DNA of 64,000 nucleotides from Epithemia pelagica (Eukaryota; Bacillariophyta; Bacillariophyceae; Surirellales; Surirellaceae). Where the stretch lies: assembly GCA_946965045.2 (NCBI GenBank), contig OX337242.1, positions 372,001-436,000 of the forward strand, read 5' to 3'. Of the stretch, positions 10,340-19,777 are shown in pieces (position 1 is the stretch's first letter; every line of letters begins with the position of its first letter). The notes under the pieces are model-generated. The model was not told the origin of the DNA. It made no database searches and was given only the letters and a program-made list of their open reading frames with translations. Made by a program: the position numbers and the translations under genes.

Positions 10340-11581
10340 ATGCAGGAATCATCGGCCCAACCAAAGCAAACATTCTCCTCCTCCTCACTTCTTGAAACAA
10401 ACAAGAACCGTGCCAGTCGAACCGCCATTGCCAAGAGTCTTGGCAAGAAGAAGAACAAAACCAAGAGTCGGTCGTCGGCAGAAACAAGTGCCACTGGAGA
10501 CCTACCAACCGATCTGCTCAAAAGACAACGGCAACAAAAACGGCTTTCCTTGGAATGGATCCGTTCCCAGGCTACCAAGTTGGCGACACGGAAACATCCC
10601 AAACGATTGGCCGTTCTTGCTGTCAGTGTACGTGCGAGGAGAGAGAAAGAGAGAGAAAGTCTACGATATTTTGAATGGTTGGCGGAAATTCTCACACAAA
10701 CGATTTTTTCTTGTTTGCTTGGCTCTCTCGTCATGCTTGTGTGTATGTGTATGTAACGCCAACAGAAGAGAAACAAGGATATCTTGCAGCAAGAGTCGAA
10801 TGTCACGAATCAAACCTGCAAGACGACTCGTCCCGACGCATTGTCTCTGTTCATCCCCACTTCATCCGACAAGGACCATGCCACACCTACCACAGGCGAC
10901 GAGGTGACAACCAAACCACGCATCGTCACAGACCCGGAGGCATCCAAGGACACGGTTGAGCCAGACCAAGGCGAGGCCCCTATTGTCTCCCTGCAGGGAG
11001 ACGACGACAACGACGAAAGAGTGAAACAAGAGGCGGCCCTTAAAATTGTTGGATTCCTCAAGAAATGTTCAGCTCTGAGTCGTGACGACGCAGATAATGA
11101 CAGCAACACGGATTCAGAGGATTCGGATTCGGATTCGGAGACTTCCAGTTGGTCGGGACAAATGGAACAAGCCATCAAACGGGTGGCCTTTGATGATGAT
11201 GATGATGAGGACTACGATGACACGGACCAAGGCACGTGTGATTACAATTTGAACTTGACCGACGATGACGACGACACTCGGGGAGAACTGGTTCAAGCCG
11301 CATCGTCGTACGAATCTCTGAACGAATCGGATACCAAAGACGAAGCGGAGGAGGAGGAAGAATCGCCCTTTTTGAGAGATGCGTGGTTGTCGGCCGTCGA
11401 ACTCTTGGGCTTTTCCAAATATGTCGCCGAAGCCGAAAACATGAGTCAATTGACACCAGTCGATGCCGCCTTTTTTGACAAGGCCATGGATCAATCGGCT
11501 CGATACATTGCCGGAGACTTTACCACGACCCCCAAACCCTTGCGAGACCCGCCGCAGTCCATTGCCTTTCGTCGATTCTAA
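10340..11581 (+). CDS. Two-exon disordered protein with full C-terminal ELLG module
   Basis: Proposed as join(10340-10627, 10766-11581), 367 residues. Exon 1 starts at an ATG (MQESSAQPK) and is Lys/Ser-rich. Intron 1 begins GTACGT at 10628 and most simply ends at CCAACAG (10765); a second in-frame acceptor follows TTGCAG at 10789. Both keep the frame, and the frame inside the intron ends in TAA at 10756. Exon 2 becomes strongly acidic (runs of Asp) and ends with FLRDAWLSAVELLGFS, SQLTPVDAAFFDKAM and SARYI, the best-preserved copy of the module shared with the first gene of the window. Function unknown. Confidence 0.75.
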
Positions 11582-12160
11582 CCCACACACAATTCTTGTC
11601 CATCGACCTATCTATATATACAAACAAATTCATCCTGTATTTGTCTGTTGAGGGAATCTCTCTATAACATTATGTCTTACTATATAGCTCCATTCATTCT
11701 TTTCTTCTCTAGTGTCTACGCTGTCATTCGATCCATCGAGACCGGAGAGCTCCCTCTCCTTCTTGCTTGCGCCCTCTGTTAGTTTTTTTCTGAGTTTGTG
11801 AGGGCAAGTTTGGGGGATGCAACGGATGGACCATAAGAAGAGTTTGGGGGATGCAACGGATGGACGATACTTATGTGCAATTATGGGTGATCGATTCGGT
11901 GCTCGGACTCGTTAACTCGCGAAAGATATGGGCCCTTTCGCCAAAGTGCGTTACCTACATCAGTCCGCTGTCACAAAATGCGTTAAGTGTTGTGTGGCGC
12001 GCGTCTCTCCTTCCATCAACGCATGATGAGGAATGAGGACTGCCGCTCCTTTCCTCGCACCAGAAAGTGGAGACACATTCTCTCTCATTCATTCTTCTCA
12101 ACCGACCTGAGATTCCCCAGAGGTGGAGGCAGAGCAGCATCGTCCACTATCATTATCATC
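11582..12160. other. Intergenic spacer with short direct repeat
   Basis: Contains a near-perfect direct repeat of TTGGGGGATGCAACGGATGGA at 11811-11830 and 11849-11868, about 38 bp apart. No gene seen. Confidence 0.5.
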
Positions 12161-13198
12161 ATGACCGCAACACTGAATGCTACCACCACTACAGAGATGG
12201 AGGAAACCGAAACTCTGACTGTTGCTACAACCATGAAAGACGGTGTCACCAGCAAGAATGATGGACCGGAATCGCAACCACCAACAAAAAATGATGAAGA
12301 ACCACAAGTTTTGTCGAACAACAACGACGAGGACGAGTGCGAGACACGACAAGACACGGAGCATGTTGTGGAAGGAGACGCCAAAGAAGACGAGGAGAAG
12401 AAGGACCCGAATGACAGCGAATCCAACGACAGGGAGGACGAAACGAGGGAGGTGGTGGTTGACACTGCAACCGATCAGGACTAACAAGACGACGACGCCA
12501 TGAATGACACCCACAAGGAAGAGATCACCGACAATGAGGACAATGACGACGACGTTTATGATACCATTCCACAATCGCTCATCGACCTCCAAAACAAGAA
12601 CAAGAAGCAGCAGCAGCAACAACAAGACAAGGACAACGACGACGGCTTTACCACTTCCCGTTTGAGTACCATGGGAAAATTAGAAGTCTTGACAGAATTT
12701 TTTCGAACTGACACGCTCTTGGAATGGCTCGTACCACCCAAACCATCGCCTCGACAGGTACACCTGCAGAGCAGCAACAGCAACATTACTAGTACTACGA
12801 CTCCAACGGATTCATCTTCTCCAGTCTCCACCTCGCCCTCCACCAAGGAACCAACCGAACAACAAGAGGTTTCCGATCCTACTGCTACAAACAGCAACAA
12901 CCAGGACCCTTCCAAGGATACGACAAACAGTCCCAATGCCCCCGCTAGTGGTGGCGGTCCTCTGTTTCGTACCAAGAGCATTTTGAAAAAGTGGAAACGT
13001 GCCATGAGTCCCTCCAAACAGCCACGACAACAACCACAAGACCGCAAATCACCTCCTCTTCCTCGTACTCGCAAAGCCAAGGGCAAGATTCACCGCAGTC
13101 GTCCAGATCCCGTCATTTTGACAACCGCTCCTTCCATCCACTCTGTGCAATCAAATGCCCCATCACCGGATGCCCATTCTGTCCAAGGAGAATCCTGA
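12161..13198 (+). CDS. Disordered acidic protein gene interrupted by an in-frame TAA
   Basis: An ATG at 12161 opens 107 acidic Thr/Asp/Glu-rich codons ending at TAA 12482-12484. The same frame resumes at once and has an ATG at 12500 that runs 232 residues to 13198. The two halves share frame and composition, so they are either one gene with a nonsense codon or readthrough site, or two genes 15 bp apart. The downstream part has a Gln run, an ordered segment MGKLEVLTEFFRTDTLLEW, then KSILKKW (PP1 SILK-type motif) and a basic Pro/Ser tail. Fits the array by position and composition, but the C-terminal module was not found. Confidence 0.7.
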
Positions 13199-14109
13199 AA
13201 AGTGGGGTTTTCCAAATGAACTGGAGGGGAGAGAGGCACCATTTCCTCCTCTTGTGTTTGGGTGGCTTGGAAACACAAGGTGACCTGTCCAGGAACCATA
13301 GTGGGTAGAGTTCTAGAACGGGCAGTTTAGTATTCTTTTGCATAGAGATAATACTCCTCTAGGAAGAAGTCTGTCGTCGAGTACCAGAGGTAGCTCTGCT
13401 AGAGAGAAGCAACGCCTCCTTGTTAAGCAACGCCTCCTTGTTCTAAAGTGGGGGTGCCGAGCCGTTGAATCTCATCTCCCCAATATCTTGCTTCGCGCAC
13501 CTCTTGTTTTCCCCAAGCACCAAAACACAGAGAGACATGTGACCATCTCCATCGTCGCACTTTGGTGTTGGAGATACAATACACGAGTCTAGGAGTTGGT
13601 GGTTGGCACTGCCGTGGGCAGTTTGCTCGAACCATTGCCCTTGGCGGCGCACCTCGTCCGTGTGGCATTATTTCGAAATGTATCTATTTAAGGCCCCAAC
13701 GTCCCCCATAAATCGAATTTGGATGGCCTCTCACGACTCGAGACGACGGGCTTGCGATTCTGGATAGTCGTATTCGTAAGCTGCATCCTCTCTCCCACAG
13801 AACTACCTAAACCAGAACGTTGGATGGATGGATTTGGGGAGAGACGCTATGATGATTGGAGAATTGAAATGGACCCGTTGATGATTCCGAGTGCAAAATG
13901 CCTTGTTTTCACCTCTTACATGTGCCAACCATCCAACGCGTCTTTTTTGTGTGTGCGGCTCACTGCGTTTTGGAAATATGGAACGATCCAAATTCACACA
14001 CACAGCCTCTAGTTAATTCCGTCCGACACTCTTCATTTGTTGCCGTTTGCATCCGAACAGCCGACGAATCCTCACCTCCCTCCACGACGACAACAAAACA
14101 ACGACCAGG
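13199..14109. other. Intergenic spacer
   Basis: Non-coding, with a direct repeat of AAGCAACGCCTCCTTGTT at about 13407-13443. Short ORFs on both strands lack coding features. Confidence 0.45.
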
Positions 14110-15801
14110 ATGCGGACGACGACTGAGAATCCTCCGCCCTTTTTGGTGACGACGATGACGGAACGGGTGGTGCAGACCATTTCGACCACCGATTCCATTG
14201 AATTGGTCCACGAACCACCCACAACAACCACAAGTTCCATGGAACGCTCCGTCACGTCGTCATCTCGTTCTCCTCCAAGTCAACGAGTGTGGACCAGTCG
14301 TCGTCGCTGGTTCTCCACCACCACCACCAAGGACACCAAGGACGACAAGGAGGTCTCGCCGAACGAAGCAGCAGCCGCAGAGGATACCAGCAACATGGTT
14401 CAAGTCTTGGACCCCACGCCAACGACTCAACATGACCACAAGGACGATCACCAAGAAGCACAAGAGACAGATCCCCAAGACACAAAGGACATCGACAATG
14501 ACGACAATAAGGTCATTGTTTGGGACTCTACCCCCCAAGCTTCGCCCCACCCTTCCACGTTGTCGTCGTCCATTGTCATTTTGGATCCGAGTCCAGCCAC
14601 CGAGCCATCCCCGCAGGAGCCAGTCGACTGGAACGAGTCGTCACCCCAAGAACCACAACAGCACCATGGTCGTCGCGTGCCACGGCGTTCGAGTATTACC
14701 AAATGGTCCTTGTCATCGTCGTCGTCTCGTGACGACACAAAGGTGACTGAGCTCCCCGAGAACAACAGCCACCAAACTCAACCGCCGCAGCAGCAGCATT
14801 CCGACGGTACTACGACTAGGGAGGAGGATGCCTCCACCGTGGCCATTTCCAACCAAACGAACAACAAGAAGCAGCAACCCGTGACTCTGCCAAGCCTCCT
14901 TCCCACGAAAGAGACGGTCCGTGGCCAGAATCAAAAACAAAAGAAGAAGAAGAACCAGAGGAATTCGAAGTCCACACCCAACCAGAACCTACGCGTCGAG
15001 AACGACGGCAACCCCAACGACACCAAGAAGCTCCAGGAACAAGACTGCATTCAAATCTTTGAAGCCACCCACCAGCCGTCCATGGGATCCCCAGTAGTAG
15101 TACCATCACCCGACACTCCCATGCCGAACCAGCGACTGCAAAACACGAGCATTCGCAGTCATCATCCCACAAGCATCACCACCAAGACTCGTTTGGAACC
15201 ATCCATCTCCCAAAAACTTGCTTGTGTCGCAGCTCCCTTTTCTTCCAAAAAGACTCGAGGAACCACCAAGAGTCGGAAAACGTCCCAACAGTCGACCCAA
15301 GACACTCCTTCTCCTCCGTCGTCGTCGTCTTCTTCTTCTTCCAAAAGTCTGCAAGAAAAATCGTTGAAACAGCCAACCTTCGTTCCGTCTTCCAACTCGG
15401 TTTCCCTCCACAAACGTGTTGCCCACCCCAAGATTACCAAGAGTTGGATCGATGAAGACGACGTCAAGGAAGTGAAATTCGTCGACGATGACGACGACTG
15501 GATGGGTGGTGACACGGGAGAACGAAAGTCCTATTTGGCCGATGCCTGTATCGTCGGAGCCGAACTCTGTGGTGTTTCCACCCACGATATTGAACACTTG
15601 TTGGAAGATACCCTGCACGATATGCGACATGCCAAACAAATGGAACTCGAAGCGGCCGAACGATACAAGAAGAGCAGTCATTATCGTGCCCTGCCGCCGC
15701 CGTCGTCGTCGTCGTCGTCATCGTCATCCTCCTTGGTGGCCAAACCAACCAGCACCAACAACAACATCAGCGCCATGTCCCTGTTCACTCTGCAAACTTG
15801 A
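14110..15801 (+). CDS. Disordered Thr/Ser/Pro-rich array protein with [IV]-V-[IV]-L-D-P motifs
   Basis: The frame is open further upstream only through a TTG; the first ATG is at 14110 (563 residues, MRTTTENPPPF). Low-complexity Thr, Pro and Gln dominate. Three short hydrophobic motifs followed by Asp/Pro occur: MVQVLDPTP, KVIVWDSTP and SIVILDPSP. The C-terminus has SYLADACIVGAELCGVS, aligning with the array's A-x-E-L-L-G-x-S core but with Cys at the usual Trp position, then a charged helix and a polySer run. No known domain. Confidence 0.8.
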   Translation: MRTTTENPPPFLVTTMTERVVQTISTTDSIELVHEPPTTTTSSMERSVTSSSRSPPSQRVWTSRRRWFSTTTTKDTKDDKEVSPNEAAAAEDTSNMVQVLDPTPTTQHDHKDDHQEAQETDPQDTKDIDNDDNKVIVWDSTPQASPHPSTLSSSIVILDPSPATEPSPQEPVDWNESSPQEPQQHHGRRVPRRSSITKWSLSSSSSRDDTKVTELPENNSHQTQPPQQQHSDGTTTREEDASTVAISNQTNNKKQQPVTLPSLLPTKETVRGQNQKQKKKKNQRNSKSTPNQNLRVENDGNPNDTKKLQEQDCIQIFEATHQPSMGSPVVVPSPDTPMPNQRLQNTSIRSHHPTSITTKTRLEPSISQKLACVAAPFSSKKTRGTTKSRKTSQQSTQDTPSPPSSSSSSSSKSLQEKSLKQPTFVPSSNSVSLHKRVAHPKITKSWIDEDDVKEVKFVDDDDDWMGGDTGERKSYLADACIVGAELCGVSTHDIEHLLEDTLHDMRHAKQMELEAAERYKKSSHYRALPPPSSSSSSSSSSLVAKPTSTNNNISAMSLFTLQT

Positions 15802-16606
15802 CAGGTGCCGTCCTGAATACTACGAAAACTAAACAACACTGGGGACAATGTGACATGTATTACTTCCTTGGAAGTAATCGTCATGGTATATGTATATTGG
15901 ATTGTGTTAGTTCGCTCCATCCTCCATGGGGACAGCTACAAACGTTTGTCAATTCTTGGTGAAACACTGCTAAATCATACTCCTACTCCTAGTAATATCG
16001 TTTTCTCTGTAGAGAGAGATGGTACACAGTAGACATCATAGCAAGAGCAGAGGCGGGACTGATTTCACGTGACTCAGGTTCATGAGGGCTGACGGACAGA
16101 CTTTTCACGTGACTCATCTAGTTGGAGTCGTGAGTTACGGAGCAGAAATCCATGCGGGATTCGAAAAAATGAGTCCCTAGTAGCGAGCCATCACATCCAG
16201 AGGGGCATAAAGAATTCTCAGCGAGCATGCCGAAGTCGCGAAGATTTGGCGACCACATTTTCCCCCAGGCCGTTTGAAAAAACCCCACAAACCACCAAGA
16301 AAAAGGAGATCCGGTCGGGAAGCTGAACGCGTCGCACCATCTAACTAAATATTATTGTCAATGGGCGACATCTCCAGTCAGCGAACTGATGGCCAATCCA
16401 GAGACTGGACAGTTTCTCGTCCGACGCCAAAAACACATCTTGCTAAGAGAGGTCTTGTTGTGGTTGGTATCTCTCTCTCTCTCTCTCTCTCTCAAAATAG
16501 GAGAGTGCCTTTGGCGACAGTTGGACTGGGGAGAGAAGAAACCTTGGAGGTTGGTAGTTAGTCATTGTCGTTGTTGTTGGAGTGGAACGACAAGGAGACA
16601 ACAACC
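15802..16606. other. Intergenic spacer with duplicated CACGTG/TGACTCA sites and (CT)n
   Basis: Holds two copies of a 14-bp composite element (listed separately) and a pure CT microsatellite at 16471-16493. Likely the promoter region of the gene starting at 16607. Confidence 0.5.
16063..16116. promoter_or_regulatory. Two identical TTTCACGTGACTCA elements
   Basis: TTTCACGTGACTCA occurs at 16063-16076 and 16103-16116. Each overlaps a palindromic TCACGTGA (bHLH or G-box type bZIP core) with TGACTCA (AP-1/Gcn4-type bZIP core). They lie about 500 bp before the next ATG. Regulatory function is inferred from known core sites only. Confidence 0.45.
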
Positions 16607-18742
16607 ATGGTGGGAAAACAATTGATGCGGTCCCATCAAAGGCCCTCCAAGAACAACAACAAATTGGGACGTGCCGTCCACAACAAGAAGCCGTTCCGAC
16701 CCAAGCTTGCGGTAGAAATTCAAAGCTTTGGAGAAAAATCTGAACTCGTCCAACAATCTCCTCGAGGAGGAATTCCGGTAGCCAATGAGGAAGAGGATGT
16801 CATTAAGGTCTATCCCAGTACTCGTTCCGTTGCTTCCGCTTCTACGACTACGACGACTCGAGGCGATGGCAGTCAAACCTTGAAAGCTCTTCAGGCGGCA
16901 CAGCACAGCAACAACCACAGTACAACCACAAGGACTGGAGGAGCCGATGCAAGTTTGACCTTGAAGTCTCTGCCACAGAGCAAGAGTCAAAAAATGGCCG
17001 CCCATCAGAAACGATCGAGTACCAACACTAGCACCACCAAGATGAGCGGCACCAAATCCGTTGCATCCACACCGTCCGCCGCCTCGTCTTCCCAGCTAGT
17101 ACAACCAAGAAAACAAAAACTTCGGACGGTAACACCGCCCAAAAAGAGACGACCTCCGACAACGCCTGGATCCACGTCGTCGTCGGCAGGGGCCTCCTCC
17201 ATCATTAGCTCCGATGCCGTCTCTCGAATGACCGAGGATTCGTCCATTGAAAGTCGTCGAGATTTGTTTCAGGATGCCAAGCAATTGTACCTCTTGTCGG
17301 TGGCATTGAAACAGGAGCAGCAACAACAACAACAAGCAGAAGACCCCAAGGATTTGGATGGGCGAGCGTCTGTCGTTTCCAAATCCTCGGCGGCATCCTC
17401 CACATCGTCCCGACGGTCGGTCTCACCAATGAAAAAATCCGACCCCACTTCCCTGGTCGTGCTCAATCCCAGCCCCCAGGGAGCCAAATCCAAATATGGC
17501 AGTACGAACAGTAGTAGTGTCCCGATGGACGATTCGAATCGACCCCTTTCTCCGCCTCGTCGCACCTATGGCGGTGGCGGCGGCATGTCCAATCTGCCGT
17601 TTTTTCCCGAACAGCAGCAACAACAACAACAACAGCGAAGGATGATTTCCGATCAGCGATTGGTGGGAGGAAGCAATCTCAAGGAACTTTTATCGGCCTT
17701 GCACAATGGATATTCGGTTGAAACCATTGATGCTGGTGCTGCCTCCAAGAACAACAACAACACTGAAAATGCCGCCCAACAACCACAAGCGCAAACGTCC
17801 AACAACAACAACAAAGCGTCCACAAGCTGGTATTCTTGGCCCTTTTCCTTTTCGGCCTTTCGATCGGACAAAAAGAGTTTTTTTGGAGGAGGCGGAGACC
17901 CAAATGCGGAGAGTTCCACGACCAACCAAAAGACCACCACAGAAACCACTGTGGCCTTGTTGCATGCCGAAGAAACAGTCGAAGTCGTCAAGACGGAAAT
18001 TGCTTCGGAATCACTCGTGGTCTTGGAACCCAAACGAAGACAACAACAGCAACAAGAACAACAAGAAGAGAAACAGAAACTTGCCAAACCGAAAAAGAAA
18101 AGGAAACAACCAAGCAGAAAGCCTCTTTTGGGACTGCCCAAACAACGTTCGTTGGAATCGAGTGGTGGTTCCTGTTCCACACCTCTCTTGCCAGTCGTCT
18201 TGGAAGAAGTAGACGAAGAAGAAGGTGTCACCTTATCCATGGTCGACGAGGATCCATCGTCCAGTACTGGTAGTACTGGTGGCGGCAAGGGACGACCCGA
18301 GGATGCTTCTCCTCCTCCAACAACAACAACAACAACCGCAGAGGAATCCGAACGGGCGACCACCACCACCACGGCCATCGAATGTACCTTATCCACTACG
18401 GAGGAACACGAACCACAACAACAAGCCACTACAACTACGAATGGGATCCTGTCTCCGGCACGCGAAGAAAGACATGATCATGGTCCGGACACAATTCTCT
18501 GTTGCGTACAGCAGCAACAACAACAACCACAAGACGACAACCATCAGGATTCGGGCAATACTACCACAGCCAGTACAACCAGCAGTCGCAACAACAGCAA
18601 AACGGACAACAACAACAACAATAATAGAAGTACTGGTCCACAAACGAAAACAAAACTGGGACGAGTCACACGATCCCTGATTACAGATTCCAACGATGAA
18701 GATGATGAGGAAGAGGAAGAAGAGGAAAAGGCTTGTTCGTAA
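16607..18742 (+). CDS. Large Asn/Gln/Thr-rich disordered array protein
   Basis: First in-frame ATG at 16607 (MVGKQLMRSHQ), 711 residues to TAA 18742; the frame upstream opens only with TTG. Basic N-terminus, then polyGln, polyAsn, polyThr and Gly runs. Recognisable short motifs: SLVVLNPSP, SLVVLEPKRR, NGYSVETID and a tryptophan-rich SWYSWPFSFSAF. NGYSVETI matches DGFSVEMI in the next gene, and the VVL-[NE]-P motifs match those of both neighbours. It ends in an acidic run EEEEEEEKACS and lacks the D-T-W module. Function unknown; nuclear or cytosolic by absence of signals. Confidence 0.8.
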   Translation: MVGKQLMRSHQRPSKNNNKLGRAVHNKKPFRPKLAVEIQSFGEKSELVQQSPRGGIPVANEEEDVIKVYPSTRSVASASTTTTTRGDGSQTLKALQAAQHSNNHSTTTRTGGADASLTLKSLPQSKSQKMAAHQKRSSTNTSTTKMSGTKSVASTPSAASSSQLVQPRKQKLRTVTPPKKRRPPTTPGSTSSSAGASSIISSDAVSRMTEDSSIESRRDLFQDAKQLYLLSVALKQEQQQQQQAEDPKDLDGRASVVSKSSAASSTSSRRSVSPMKKSDPTSLVVLNPSPQGAKSKYGSTNSSSVPMDDSNRPLSPPRRTYGGGGGMSNLPFFPEQQQQQQQQRRMISDQRLVGGSNLKELLSALHNGYSVETIDAGAASKNNNNTENAAQQPQAQTSNNNNKASTSWYSWPFSFSAFRSDKKSFFGGGGDPNAESSTTNQKTTTETTVALLHAEETVEVVKTEIASESLVVLEPKRRQQQQQEQQEEKQKLAKPKKKRKQPSRKPLLGLPKQRSLESSGGSCSTPLLPVVLEEVDEEEGVTLSMVDEDPSSSTGSTGGGKGRPEDASPPPTTTTTTAEESERATTTTTAIECTLSTTEEHEPQQQATTTTNGILSPAREERHDHGPDTILCCVQQQQQQPQDDNHQDSGNTTTASTTSSRNNSKTDNNNNNNRSTGPQTKTKLGRVTRSLITDSNDEDDEEEEEEEKACS

Positions 18743-19777
18743 CGGGCTTCTTTTGAGTGGGTGGGCAAAGGTCGGAGAAACCAATCGTGGTGGTTGATAG
18801 AATGCGTCTGGAGAGAGGGCACACACAAAAGTCGTTCCAACAACACGCTACTAAAAAATCCAGACAAGAGATGAGGATGAGGATAATGGTATACGAGTGT
18901 CACCTATATAGTTTCAGTAAGGAAATAGTTTGAATGGTGACTGTATTTATTACGACTGCTACGGCAGTTCCATGGCCTCCTCTCCACCACGCAGTATAGA
19001 AGTAGGTAGACGTATCCTTCTCCATTGGCTTAGATTCCATATCCTCCCTTGGAAAAAACATTGCTTTATAAAAGACTACCGCCGATACTGCTAAAGGAAT
19101 TGGTAACATCTTCACCATCGAGGCACCATCTGTCTGTCTTTCCAACAACTCCTTGCTTTTTATTTGGAATTTGGGGATAGCAAACGTGTCATACAATAAT
19201 ATGGCCTCATTGCTCTAGTTAAATAAATTACATATGCCATCGATTACTATCAAGAATCTAGACCGCAAAAACGCAGCTCATATGTGACAAATTTTTTGTT
19301 ACACTTAAGCCGTATCGCATTCCTTTTTCGTGAGGGTATTCTTCTGTATAGCCCGTGGCGAGGGGCTATTCAGATAAGCCTTGCTCCGCGCGCTTCGCAA
19401 ACGTGATGGTGCGCGTTGGAGAGGCCCATTTTTTGCGGCCTTGATTCCGGAATCGGAGATTGGCGACGATCGCAAACCAAATACATAGAGAGCATCCTGC
19501 AGCATGTAACACTCATGGTCTCTATCTATACCAGTATCCACACGCCGAAATGTATCCTGGAAACAGCCATTGGTGGCAGTAATAGAGAAGTTCGATTTCT
19601 CGGCAAGAACCAAGAATCATCAGCGCACCTCGTTTGGCGGCGTAACAAGGTGATTGGCTCCAAAAACAACCGGAGGCAAACACTCGTGCTCCTTCTGCTT
19701 GCTTTATTGTTTGGTAATAAAAGGAAGGGCATTCATCAGTGCCTTGCTTCTTCCCATCCCAAAAGACAGTCGTCATC
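18743..19777. other. Intergenic spacer
   Basis: Just over 1 kb without a credible gene. Small ORFs on both strands overlap in incompatible frames. Nothing specific identified. Confidence 0.4.

Noticed and set aside
17653-18429. Long minus-strand frame opposite the 16607-18742 gene
   Set aside because: Antisense shadow: its polySer/polyVal/polyCys composition is what polyAsn, polyThr and polyGln codons give on the other strand.
178-19740. Starts at 178, 8909, 10784, 14047, 16565 and 19739
   Set aside because: These are GTG or TTG codons; eukaryotic starts were moved to the first ATG, to a spliced upstream exon, or to an open left edge.
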